From Calycina herbarum (taxonomy: Eukaryota > Ascomycota > Leotiomycetes > Helotiales > Pezizellaceae): a stretch of DNA of 64,000 nt. This document shows, piece after piece, positions 24,401-34,622 of this stretch. Where the stretch lies: NCBI GenBank assembly GCA_001414485.1, contig LLEY01000049.1:124001-188000 (forward strand), given 5' to 3'. Under the pieces are notes generated by a model, which did not search any database, was not told the DNA's origin, and saw nothing but the letters and a program-made list of their open reading frames with translations. Position 1 is the stretch's first letter, and each line of letters starts with the position of its first letter. The position numbers and the translations under genes were made by a program.

Positions 24401-25053
24401 ATGGCCGAACGAACCATAACGGCAAAAGAACAAGAAACACTACAGGCATGGATTCGCCTCGACCTCATGTCCATCAAGTCAGAGAATCCAGATAAGATGA
24501 CAATTCAATGCTTCGCCATATTGCTTGAGAAGATTCAAACATTGCGTCCTGGGCTTCAGAAGGAACTACAGACAGATGCTGCTCTGTCCGACATGCTCGT
24601 CAACTTTTGCTCAACTACCCCGGCCTGTCTCGTCGCTTGCTCATTACCACCCTTCGCTCACGATGTGGGAGCTTTGATCACCAACCAACCTCAAATCTTC
24701 GATTCGCACCTACGAACACCTACCTGAAGCTCATGGAGCGACTCACGAGAAATAGTCAATTCTATGGCAGCACCAACACCAACCAAAGCAGGCAACGCAG
24801 AGACCCGAACGTGAAAAAGCGCTGTTTTGTGTGCGGGGTTGAAGGATGCTTTTCTTCTACTTACTTGGAATTGGAGCGGGGATAGGCTAAGGTGCAATTT
24901 AAGAACAAGCATATGTATCAATTTAAAGGTAATTTTAATATATCGTTTAAGAAGGCGTTTGGAAAGTACGTTTTGGATTATGAGGGAGATGAGGATGCCT
25001 TTATGGAAGGAGTTTTTCGGGATATCGAAGATATTGAGCGATTCGGTTATTGA
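24401..25053 (+). pseudogene. Ty1/copia Gag-like gene remnant, copy A
   Basis: Starts with a clean ATG (MAERTITAKEQETLQAWIRL) and runs open to about residue 100, then the recognisable sequence switches frame twice. TNLKSSIRTYEHL near 24684 is in the second frame; from about 24720 the third frame carries a zinc knuckle-like KKRCFVCGVEGCFS, one in-frame TAG (24883-24885) and KNKHMYQFKGNF...KYVLDYEGDED, ending at 25053. This order (helical N-part, LKSSI segment, Cys-rich knuckle, KFK-rich tail) resembles Gag regions of fungal copia elements as I know them. The TAG sits where a Gln codon would fit. No protease, integrase or reverse transcriptase follows, so this is an isolated Gag fragment or a lost domesticated gene. 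Its paralogue lies 750 bp downstream. Confidence 0.6.
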
Positions 25054-25806
25054 TTGGGGTCAGATTGGGATATTTAATATTGTGGTCTTGCTGGGGTAAT
25101 GTAAGAGTAGGTAGAAGCATCTCTTGAATAAAAGATGTTCGCACCTAATTGTAGTTTCTAGGACACTTGAAAATTTCAATTCTATTCTTCAATGCTCCTT
25201 TGGATTTTGGACTCCAAATTGCGATTTGTTTATATTGTTTGTTTACGATTTATGGTGAATGGCACTTCGTTTACAGATGCACCGTGATCTTATATTTCCC
25301 TATTTAATCTGCACTGCTCCAACTCGGGGCAACACCGATCAGTGCTGCGTCGCGCCATCAAGATCTGTTACTCATTACCCACTCCAGGGTATATGAACAC
25401 CCAAGCGAGAATTTCGTCGATTGTACTTTTTGACTACTATAATATAAAGACCTTTGGTGGGACTAGTTTGATACCTGAACTGCAAAGGCTCAACTACTTC
25501 TAGTTTCGTTCGCCCGCAAGTACCTCCTTCTCGAGCCATCTCCCCATACTCTTCAGCAATTCGCAAATTCCTAATGAGCCTATCGAGAGCATGGGGACTT
25601 CGACCCATTTGTAGACTCTGCAATTGTGAAACAGCACAGCATTCACTTAGTTTCTAAGTTTGCGAATTGAACCTGATCAACCGAATATCAAAAACCCTTA
25701 CAAGAACACAAAAGACACGCCACCTTGAACGGAATATCTCCGAAAGACCCACCGCCCTCTTCACAATTTCCCTCTTTCAGGCCTCCACCGGGACGAAACT
25801 TACAAG
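25054..25806. other. Spacer between the two Gag-like pseudogenes
   Basis: No supported gene. A minus-strand frame at 25375-25623 (about 82 codons, includes MQSLQMGRSPHALDRLIRNL) has protein-like composition, but it has no partner exon that I could find and I do not recognise it. No LTR or TIR was found around the pseudogene pair. Confidence 0.35.
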
Positions 25807-26327
25807 ATGGCGGACTCGGAGCAATCAATGGAGGAGGAACAAGAAATGAAGGAAGTAAGGAAGGCACTTGTTAAATGGAATGAGGTTCACCTCAATCTTA
25901 TCAAGTCCAAGCATCCGGATAACTCAACAACTTACTGCTTCCAAATTCTACTAGCCACCCTTTAAAAATTACACCAGGGACTTCCACGGGAACTACAAAC
26001 AGACAGGTCTCTAGAAATGAAGATCCTTGAAGCTTGTGATAACGTCCTAGAATGTGAAGCGATGAAACGACAACTTTATCGCGTTTGGACATCGTCGGAC
26101 CTGATTAAAGTAATCAAGTCTTCGATTATAGCCTACGAGAACAAGCTAAGGAACGATTCAAAAAGAAGCATCGCGAATAACTCAAGGGCAACTTTGGTAA
26201 ATTCTTTGAGAAGGTGTTCAAGAAATATGTCATGGAATTTGAGAGGGATGAGAAGGAAGCCATCGAGGAGAAATTTCAAGCGATTGTTTCAGAGAAGATA
26301 CATGATAATATGAAATTCAGCGAGTAG
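25807..26327 (+). pseudogene. Ty1/copia Gag-like gene remnant, copy B
   Basis: Begins ATG (MADSEQSMEEEQEMKEVRKA) and parallels copy A: LIKSKHPDNSTTYCFQILLA against MSIKSENPDKMTIQCFAILL, then ...LPRELQTD against ...LQKELQTD. There is a TAA at 25963-25965. Near 26110 the similarity shifts frame and continues as LREQAKERFKKKHRE, a second TAA (26178-26180), then LKGNFGKFFEKVFKKYVMEF to a stop at 26327. Copy A has Gln at the position of the second stop (MYQFKGNF), so a CAA-to-TAA change, as in RIP, explains it. The zinc-knuckle segment is missing, presumably deleted. With copy A it is a direct duplication in which both members are dead. Confidence 0.6.
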
Positions 26328-27410
26328 GTAGAGCCATTGTTTAGCTAAGATGAGGATGAGGACACAGATGATAAGTACTATAATAATTATGATTTTCATT
26401 AGAGGCTGATTTGAAACGGGCCCAATGTTGCAGCGCCGATAGGGCATGTACAATTGAATACGCACTCCTTTTGCAACCCTAGTTTCGTGAACTATTTATA
26501 TCGCAAATGGGTAGCACAAGAAATTAACTCAGTATTGTAGGTTAGTACTTATTTACAACCTTTCAACTCAAGTCTTCTCAATGTTGTGAGAAAGTCACGT
26601 GGTACGCTTTTCTCAAGTTACCTGAGTTTGGGTAGGTTTCAGTTGTTTGAAACTCAGACCTAATTTTAAGTCAATTTATTGAATAGGCGAGTAGCAAATA
26701 TCAATTATGTGAAACTGTCACGGAGTTTCTAATAATAGATTAAAATATTCTGAAAATAGGATTCCTATCTCTCGAAAGTTCAGCTCATTTATTCCTACTT
26801 GTTAGAGATAACCTCATGTATTCAGTCGTAAAATAGCTAGCGCTTTTTAATATCATCACCGAAATTTGAGGTATTTGACTTCTTTCTAAAAGTATTTTAT
26901 GGTTCTGGAATTCCAAGGATGTTATAATTTATCAGCACTGTAATCAATACAAATCCAACTAAAAAGTGAGTAAGTCGGAGCTCACAAATACCCGATGCTT
27001 GAATTAGATAATTATCAAAGCTTTGGGGTGTACCCAAGCACGTGTTGTGGCTGAATTATTCAGCGATACTTTTGGAAATATCCGGCTCTGAATAATCCTG
27101 TGTGCCAGGGTCTGCTGGCTCATCTTATGCACCTTCACGGGACCTGAGATGATATACCTCTAGGGGCTCCTGCCGCTGCACATATACGTCAACGGAGCCT
27201 GAGGTATACCTCTACGGGCTCATCATGCAGCCTGCACTCGCGCCTCTCCTATAACGTAGTGGCACTTGCACTTCGACTCCCATAATGCGCGGGCGTTGAC
27301 TCTATTTCGCCCTAACTATCCTCCATCTTATGTCATGGCTGATAAGCTCAAAATACCTTGTTCTCTTTCCACGTTTTCGGTTAGGTTGTGGCCACACCAT
27401 GCACATGTAA
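26328..27410. other. Intergenic, no gene seen
   Basis: A/T-rich. A locally duplicated segment lies at about 27135-27225: two copies of a phrase containing GATATACCTCTAGGGGCTC or GGTATACCTCTACGGGCTC. Nothing else could be supported. Confidence 0.35.
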
Positions 27411-27854
27411 CGAGCCTAGGGGCACGGGTCTGTGCGTACAGGGCATTTTCACGATAAATCATTACTTTTATGAATTAACACTTAATTTAATTAGTAGTAG
27501 ACCACCCATGGCGTTTTATTAATATATTAAACCAGTGCTTCTGCTTTAAAATCAACTTATTAATCTAATCCTAGGGTATAGTATCCCATTCCTTTATAAC
27601 AGCTTAGCGCATCTCCTCCACAGTAGTAGGTTGGTGTTAACGTCTATAAAGAGCTTGTTTAATCCACCGCCAGCACTTCTCTATTGGATTCATGTTTAGC
27701 GAGGTAGAAGGATGTGGTATTAAGATAATATTGTATTTTGTAGCTATCCTGTGGTCCTTTTTCGTATTACCAGTCGTGGGAGGCATATTTGTTAGTGGGG
27801 GGGCTAAAACTCGTCTAAATGCCCTGTACGCACAGACCAGTGCCCCTAGGCTCG
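27411..27854. mobile_element. Truncated Tc1/mariner-type element with 38-bp TIRs
   Basis: The 38-bp segment 27411-27448 (CGAGCCTAGGGGCACGGGTC onward) is the inverse of 27817-27854 with a single mismatch. The 444-bp element contains only the C-terminal end of a transposase on the minus strand (see 27494-27800), so it is an internally deleted copy. Nearly intact TIRs beside a badly mutated coding part mean it could still be a substrate for a transposase supplied elsewhere (inference). Confidence 0.75.
27494..27800 (-). pseudogene. Tc1/mariner transposase C-terminal fragment, RIP-damaged
   Basis: In one minus-strand frame the sequence reads ATKYNIILIPHPSTSLNMNP then IEKCWRWIKQALYRR. The ...NPIEKCWRWIKQAL part matches the D-x-NPIE block that carries the last acidic residue of Tc1/mariner DDE transposases. 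It continues with HQPTTVEEMR, AVIKEWDTIP, INKLI and KRHGWST. Stops fall where Gln or Trp codons fit: IP-TAG-D-TAG-INKLI is expected as IPQDWINKLI, and EEMR-TAA-AV as EEMRQAV. CAG/CAA to TAG/TAA and TGG to TAG are the two RIP outcomes. The usual LNPIE context reads MNPIE. The N-terminal DNA-binding half and the first catalytic Asp are absent. Confidence 0.7.
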
Positions 27855-28485
27855 TAAGCTCGTTTACGACTGGAACGTAGAAGTATGTAAAAGGACTCGG
27901 CTCTCAGTTGACAGGGGAAAATTATCGGGTTTGGAAAGAAAGTCCGTGAGAAGCACCTACGTAAGTTCGGGAAAGAAATGTAAGATTATCTTGTCAAGGA
28001 GCGCGAATAAGGCTCCGATCCCTGAAAAATCTACATTTTCCTCGCTTGTTTACACACCGCGTTTTCTACATTCCCTGTACGTCTACTGGTCACAACCACT
28101 TTCGTTGCCGTCCTTGAAACCTGGACCTTCTAGCCTTCTTCATGTAGTGTATGTATTCAACTCCTGGGCTACGTCAAACTCTAACTCGGCGTTCAACCAT
28201 AGATTGTGCTCACTCCCACAAATGTAAATGGACTTTTCTGCTCACCGACGCTCAATACTGGATTTCTACGTGGGTTTCAAAGTGGCAAAGCAAGCCGGAA
28301 GAGCCTGGTTTGTGGCATGCGGCTCAATCAAACACAAGTATCTGTCCAAGAGCCCGTGGGTTTTATATTCCCTTGCTGTACTCTATATTAACTCCTGTTT
28401 CCACATCATATCTGGGGACTTTGCTTTCATCTTAACCGTCTCTACTAAGATCCATCACTCCGCTTACGACTATCAAAAAGAAAAA
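27855..28485. other. Intergenic, upstream of third Ser-rich family gene
   Basis: No supported gene. A TATATTA sequence at about 28384 lies roughly 100 bp before the ATG at 28486, matching the TATA spacing of the other two family members. Confidence 0.4.
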
Positions 28486-28851
28486 ATGCCGTCCCAATCA
28501 AAGTTCACCAAGACCTCTCCAAAGTAGGTGGTACAATTTTGTTTACAACGTGTACCCCTTTCCAAACTATGCTAAGACATTATGATTTCTTACTGCAGAA
28601 CATCAAAATCATCCAAGTCTTCAAAATCTCGCACTTCGCATGCCTCAGCCCAACAGAAGAGTTCTTCCGTGGCGGCCCATACCTCATCGACCAACTCTTC
28701 AAACCCCAAATCAACCTCTACAGACGCCTCTACTTCGAGCTCCAAAATGACCGAAATGACCCAAGAAGAAGCCCTCGCTGGTGTAGGTTCCTGGTCAGAT
28801 ACCTATATGGATGCAACAAGAGAACAAAAATTTGTGGTAGAAGGTTGGTAA
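28486..28851 (+). CDS. Small Ser/Lys-rich protein, QEEALxGVGSWS family, copy 3
   Basis: Two exons, 28486-28523 and 28599-28851, encode 96 residues. The 75-nt intron has a GTAGGT donor, a CTAAG branch-like site and a TGCAG acceptor, and splits a Lys codon in phase 2 exactly as in copy 2. The product starts MPSQSKFTKTSPKTSKSSKS, passes through a Ser/Thr/Asn-rich stretch, and ends MTQEEALAGVGSWSDTYMDA followed by TREQKFVVEGW. This ending is nearly identical to copy 1 although the gene lies 22 kb away on the opposite strand. The shared short first exon, intron phase, TATA spacing and C-terminus make a real dispersed gene family the best reading. No signal peptide, membrane span or known domain. 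Function unknown. Confidence 0.8.
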
Positions 28852-29997
28852 TATCAATTACATGTCTGTTCACTTCGATGAATGAAGGTATTCCACCATC
28901 CTCACCCAACTACGAATACAAGAATAGAAATTGCAGTCATCTAACTATTGTGCAGACACCTATAACAAAGGCCCAGCGTAGGATTGATTTCTTTTCACCT
29001 TTTGATTTTGGGATTTCATATCGCAATTTTATACAGTCGTCATCCTTTCTTTCCACTTCAGAAGGAGGCTATATTTTGCTATGTCTGTCCGGTAGATAGA
29101 ACTCTAGCGGAAAAATAAATTATCGGCGGTGTTCATTTTTGCTTGTTTCTTTCTTGCCCCGGGGGCGTGTCATGGGAAGTGGAATAGATGGGTTGAGGGC
29201 CAATGGGTAAGCTGGAAAAATGGGAGTTAGAGAGACAGAAGAACCGAAAATCAAGGAGCGAGAAGAAGAGAGTAGCAGTACGTCATAGATCGTATTATTT
29301 CTTGAGGACCTTTTTATTCTGTCTGGTGATTGGTTCGTGCTTGATGGGCGTTTGTCCGTTTGGGAAAGCTGTGATTTATCAAGGTTACAGTATGGTATAG
29401 TACATGACTTGCCCCTAAAACAATTGGACAACCTCTTGGGTTGATTTCCCTTGGCCTTCTTCGGTTATTTCGTAGTGGGGCTAGCCCCTTTATTTGTGAA
29501 AGACATGATACTCGCGCATTTCACGAAGACGACTTGATAATTTGGGTTTTAGTTTTTAATACTTTTTTTGTGCTTTTATGGTTATTTTAATGCAAAGAAA
29601 AGAAAGATACATAATCGTGATTTTTGCCCCGAGCCTAGAAATTCCCCGTGTTGTTCCCATTTCCTTGCCTGGTTCCGGGGTTTCATTCCTCTCGCTGAGG
29701 GGTGCTGAATGTGATGGTACTTGTTTCGTACAAGTTTTTGGTTTGATACCTCTTGACCTTGGTATATCTCAAGCTACATGAATGTATCTTGAACACCTGG
29801 GCTGAGATATCAAAACGTGAGTGCAGAAAAAGAAAGGAAAAAGAAAAGAAATCATCGCAAATTCTCCCGGCTTCATCCTCCATCGCCATATCCACCCTTA
29901 AACCTCCCCCATTGTTCCTTCCGTAACTCTCCTAATTCCGTATCATCAATGAAAATCCCCCCGCCCCTTTTCCGTCGTTCTGGGAAAGATCCATCAC
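28852..29997. other. Intergenic, 3' sides of two convergent genes
   Basis: No supported gene. It separates the third Ser-rich gene (plus) from the large minus-strand gene ending at 29998. Nothing repeated or structured was noticed. Confidence 0.4.
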
Positions 29998-32832
29998 TCA
30001 ACTTTCAGAACCGTCTGCGGAGATGAGATCCCAGTCATCTTCAGAGACCTCTTCGCTAATTGCAGCAACCTCCTCATCAAATTTCTTCTCCTCCACGCGT
30101 TCATAATCTGCAGCCACTGGTGGTGGACCGCCGGCCAAGAAAGTTGGTACAACAGTGGGCACAGCAACTCTTGGGACTTCGAAAGCAGGAGTAGAGGAAG
30201 AAACCTTCTTGTAAAGTTCATTCTTCTCTTCAACAAGCTTACTTTCTTCCTCGAGTTCATAATCCGCTGTCACCGGGCATGGATTTTGAACCATCATGAT
30301 TGGCACACGGCAGCTCATCGTACCTTCTTGTGTTGCAGCGAGAGGAACATACTTCTGAGAGGCAAGTTGTTGTTGACAGGCCAATTGTGCTCGTTGACGT
30401 TCCATCATAATAACTTGTTCCTCCTGTGTAAGAAAAGTTTTGTATCCTGCAGATCGACATTCCTTATCAGAAGGTGCAACTTGTGCAGGTTGAGGAGCCT
30501 CTTCAATGCGAGATCGCTGTGTGACCTTTGGAGATGCTGCAACACCTTCAACACGCTTCTTCTTTCCCTCTTGTTCGTAATCCGTAGCCACTGGTCGCGA
30601 ATCTCTTACTAATTCGATTGGAATGCCGTGGATCACTGTTGCTTCTCGAGTTGAAGTAAGTGGAACAGACTTCTCAGCAGTTCCTAATCCCCGAAAAGTA
30701 TTTGAAGTTGGAACAGCTGACTTCTTGGCGATCTCTGCTTCAACGGGAGATCCATCAATGGCCTTTGATCTTGGTGCAGGGGTTTGAGATGGGCGACTCT
30801 TACTAGGTCCGAACGAGAAGCCTTTTCCGGAGGGTGATGAACCAGCTGGTTGTCTCCACTAGAAGATGGGGGGTCAGTATTTGCCTATCAAAAAATGTTT
30901 CGGGATTCGGGACAGGATAATGCTGGGGTTCAGGAATGACTTAGGAGTGATCCAAGAGAAAAAAGGCGGGAGAACAGTGTCCCCATTACCTACAGGACGA
31001 CTAAAAAATCTCTTATCGACACCTCCAGTGTAAGTTGCAGACTTGGAAGATGTTGAAGCTCCGCTCTTTGCAAAGACACTCTCAACACGGTTCTTAAACT
31101 CGTCTGAAATCACGGAGGGGATAATATGATCAGGTGCTTCCTTAACCGAGGGACGTGCATTCTCGGACGAGTGACCGGTGTCTGGAGTGGCCTTAGGAGA
31201 TGTAGCATGAGTACCGACTTGTTGTGCGTGGACTGGAAGCGAGGACTTTCGGGGAGGAAAAGGTCGTTGAATATCAGCTACTTGTGGTGAATCTGCAGGT
31301 ACCAAGTGAATCTTCTCGGTGCTATTATGTCGAACAGTTGGAAGGTCTCCGCCGCCGCTGTATGATCCCGGCCATTTGAAGCCAGCGTTTTGAAGAGCAT
31401 AATCTAACCGACTACCAGGCTTCAAACAGATGCGAGCGTCTCGTGTTTCCATGAACTCAATGCTCTCGTGGAGACGATCGAGGCTAGTGGGGAGCTTGTT
31501 GTCCTTCAAGTAGCTCTTAAGTTGAGCTTGACGATGCTCTTGTGATTCGGTAGTTGAATAGACGTTCTTGGCTAGCATAGTTCCTGGCTGGCCAGAAGGA
31601 TGGGGATTGAAATCCTTTCTGCTTCTCGACCAGTCTTCCTCGTTTTCCTTACTGGGTTTGGGAGTCGAATGACCTTGGATGGGGACTGACGAGGGGTTAT
31701 TGCGAGTAGCGGTGCCTTGTGGAAGCTTTACCTTGATCTTTTCAGCTTCGGCATTGGTGGAAGCCACATAGTGATGGGGTGCAAAAGCTTGTTCAGGAGA
31801 CATCAAATGACCCCCCAAAGGACCTCTTAAGTGATTCGACTTGTATGTAACGAAAGAGTTAAAATCCAAAGGGTCATGATGCATGCTTGTGCTCATTGAA
31901 TAGTCCAAGACCGGAAATTCAAAGGTTACTGCAGGTGCAGGCTTAGAAGATGGTGCTTCATGGTATCCTGGCGGCATCGGGGGGAGGTATCCATATTCAA
32001 CTCCTGGTGGTAGTACAGGTGCTCCAAACTCTCCGTATGCCTGCTGCGGGTCAATTCCTTGGGGATATGGATTCATAAGCTTGAATCGTTGGAAATCATG
32101 CATCTCATTCGCTCGAGTTTCCGCCTTTGCATTGATATGGTTGGGATTCGGGTAACTAGGCGAGGCGAAGGGAATGTATTGTCCATAAACGGATGGAATT
32201 AAGTGACCTGCCTGACTTGGATAGGCTCCTGGAGCGTACTGCCCGTACTGGTGGTACTGGTTCATATGAGCTGCGTTGTATGGGGATGAGAAAGCCGGTT
32301 GCCCATAAAGGTTTTGTTGCTCCATTCGATGTTGTGGGTGCAGCTTAGACTTCTGGGCTTGCAAGCATCTGGGGCAATCTTGATCTTTGCGTGGGACCTT
32401 AATGCCAGATGGATTGATGTTTGTGCAAAACCATTCCCCTACAGGGACTCCGGGACAATCCTTCGCGTGAGTGATTCCATTAGAAACTGCTTGCTTATGA
32501 CCGCATCGATAAACTTTTAAGAAGTTAGTTGATGATTTTGAAAAGGTAGGTAAAGTATTGTATGGGATCAGATCCCAAGAACACGATAGCTCTCGATATT
32601 GGCTAGATAACATACCAAAATTGGTATTGCCGCATTGTAGCTTAGGTGTATCGGGGGATCTCTTTGGCGTAGCAGGGTATGTGATCAAGTCATCCTCCAA
32701 TTGAACATGGGGAGACTTTCGTTCAGCAACAGGCTTGCGCTTTGGAAGCTGCTACAGATTAGAAGCAGTATCGGGCACTGAGGAGGTGGCATCATGCGAG
32801 AGATCTGGGCTTTCGCCTCCGTTGGCCGTCAT
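29998..32832 (-). CDS. Large Cys/His-module protein of unknown function, with in-frame TAG at codon 27
   Basis: Exons 32832-32616, 32513-30994 and 30858-29998 (866 codons). Introns of 102 and 135 nt have GT/AG ends; a further 74-nt intron (32944-32871, GTACGT...CTAACG...GCAG) fits the 5' leader. Residues 67-122 hold a Cys/His module: C67, C76, H78, H88, C92, C102, C119 and C122, including YRCGHKQ, HAKDC and CPRC, likely zinc-binding. The long middle is Pro/Tyr/Gly-rich and disordered. The C-terminus is acidic and ends SEDDWDLISADGSES. The gene immediately upstream (33690-34622) shares the module spacing and the acidic Trp ending. Oddity: the ATG at 32832 is followed in frame by TAG at 32754-32752, and the frame is open on both sides. 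Readthrough, removal of a 27-nt GTG...TAG segment, a genuine null allele or a sequence error could each explain it. No in-frame ATG downstream would keep the module. Confidence 0.75.
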
Positions 32833-33689
32833 TTTGACGCGTGGTGTACAATAGGGAAGATCGATAAACTGCACAGCTCGTTAGATACACCGGATCTATG
32901 CTTCAGGTACAGGTTGAGACATGGCAAGGTAAGGGGGAACGTACCGTTAGGTTGATGAAGGTGTTATTAAGAGGAAGTGGTAATTAGAGGTGGTGCGAAG
33001 TCTCAGAGAAGGTTGTTGTTGCGAGGATGGGTTGGGAGATCAAGGAGAGATTATAAGCTGTAGGGATGACGGCCGGCCGCGCTAAGCGGAACTAGCGTTC
33101 ATCCAGCACGGTGCAGCAACCTTTCAACCATAACAGATACCAAACTACCAGTGAATTGAGCTTAAGATTGCAATGCACCCAAATATAGCTACATCATTAT
33201 AGTAACGGCTAGTAAGACTCATAGAAAGAAAATGCAAGGTGAATTTTGAGTCGTAAAGGCAGCTTTAAGCGAACGCCAGAATTGGACCCAAACACAACAA
33301 AAGTTAACAACCATCAACGGTCAAATAAGTCTTTGGCTAGAGATTCACACAACAAGCATTCGTATTTCGCTTTAGGAAAGAATTCCATGAAGGCCTCTTG
33401 ACATTTGAGAAAAACTTAGTGGGGGAAAATAAGCGAGGTAGAACTTCAACTCTCAACGCTACATATACAATGATATACTTCATTACATTGAAACTCCCTG
33501 TAGTACACCCCCGTACGCTCAAACATGCATCGTATTGGATAAAACATTGATTTGCATGCTACCCAAATTCCCTATATCCTAGCCCTAAGCCCACGGCAAG
33601 TACCTTTTCTATGATCCAGGTCGACCGCCGAGAGGTCATTACTTAACAAAACAATTCTTCTTCGTCTACATCCACTCCGGCTCTCCCGC
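32833..33689. other. Spacer between the two Cys/His-module genes
   Basis: Contains the 5' leader and leader intron (32944-32871) of the downstream minus-strand gene, then presumably its promoter and the 3' end of the next gene. No other coding sequence is supported. Confidence 0.45.
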
Positions 33690-34622
33690 TCAGTTATCCT
33701 CCACATTATCAAAAACATGGACCCACTCTCCGTGGTCCTCCCAAGGTTCATCTGAGTCCGGGTCCTCTTTTCCGCTCTGCTTTGGCGGTGCCTCCGGTTT
33801 GACCTCCTTCAACACAAACTTTGGCATTGACTTCCAGGTGATGACATTGTAGAAGGTTCCCAAAAGGCCTGTTGACTTGTCCGCCACACCATTGCCATTT
33901 TTAGCCTCTGGCACTGAAAGCCATTCCTCACGCTCTTTACCAAGTTGGTAAAGTTCTTCATCCGAGTCGGAATTATCATCGAAATCGCCTGGTTTGTCGG
34001 TTTTGGGAATCGCAGTTGGAGGGGCTTCCTTCTTGGTAGTCGGCTTGGGAATCTGCTTGGTATTCAACTTTGGGATTTCCTCGACTTTGTCGATCGACTC
34101 CGGGAGAGGTTGAAATGCTGGAACTTCTTCCAACCTCCAGTCGCTTTCCGTCGTTTGCGATTTCGTTTTTGATACCGGCTTTGACGAGGAAGACGTTGTT
34201 GCTAATTTATCTGGGGTCTTTTTGGAAGGTAGACTGTCCACGATGATCTTCTTCTGCGGCTCCAGCTCGAAGATTCGCTTTTTGACTGCCTCCGCCATGT
34301 TGAGTCGAGGATCGAGCCCAAGACCAGGAACCGAATCCTTCGCGGCATCTCCTTGGCAGCTCGAACATGCTGCATCAAACCATACTTCCTTCGTAGACTT
34401 CGCCATGTTGTCACACAGGTTCTTGTGGTGCTTGCATTTGCACGGAAGAACATGCGTGATCTTAGGATCCGTCACCCAAGTATGGTGGTTGCAAGCAAAG
34501 TTGTGCTGAGTGAAATGACATTGCTTGCTAAAATCTGGTGGCGCTGGTGGCGTGTCAACAGGGTCTCTATTGGTTCTTGGCTTTTTAGGCTTCTTAGGTT
34601 GGCGTCGCTGTTGTTGCGACAT
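33690..34622 (-). CDS. Cys/His-module protein with acidic Trp C-terminus, unknown function
   Basis: Single exon, 310 residues, starting at the ATG at 34622 (MSQQQRRQPKKPKKP); the frame upstream lacks a convincing start, and TTTGTAG just before the ATG may be a leader-intron acceptor. The basic N-terminus is followed by C35, C44, H46, H57, C61, C70, C86 and C89, including FACNHHT, HVLPC and CSSC. The order and spacing are the same as in the neighbouring gene (C-x8-C-x-H, then H-x3-C, then C-x2-C). The middle is low-complexity, rich in Lys, Pro, Thr and Ser. The end is acidic with two Trp: EPWEDHGEWVHVFDNVEDN. No signal peptide or membrane segment. The Cys/His set suggests zinc binding; no function can be assigned. 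It may form a tandem duplicate pair with the downstream gene. Confidence 0.75.
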   Translation of the reverse strand: MSQQQRRQPKKPKKPRTNRDPVDTPPAPPDFSKQCHFTQHNFACNHHTWVTDPKITHVLPCKCKHHKNLCDNMAKSTKEVWFDAACSSCQGDAAKDSVPGLGLDPRLNMAEAVKKRIFELEPQKKIIVDSLPSKKTPDKLATTSSSSKPVSKTKSQTTESDWRLEEVPAFQPLPESIDKVEEIPKLNTKQIPKPTTKKEAPPTAIPKTDKPGDFDDNSDSDEELYQLGKEREEWLSVPEAKNGNGVADKSTGLLGTFYNVITWKSMPKFVLKEVKPEAPPKQSGKEDPDSDEPWEDHGEWVHVFDNVEDN

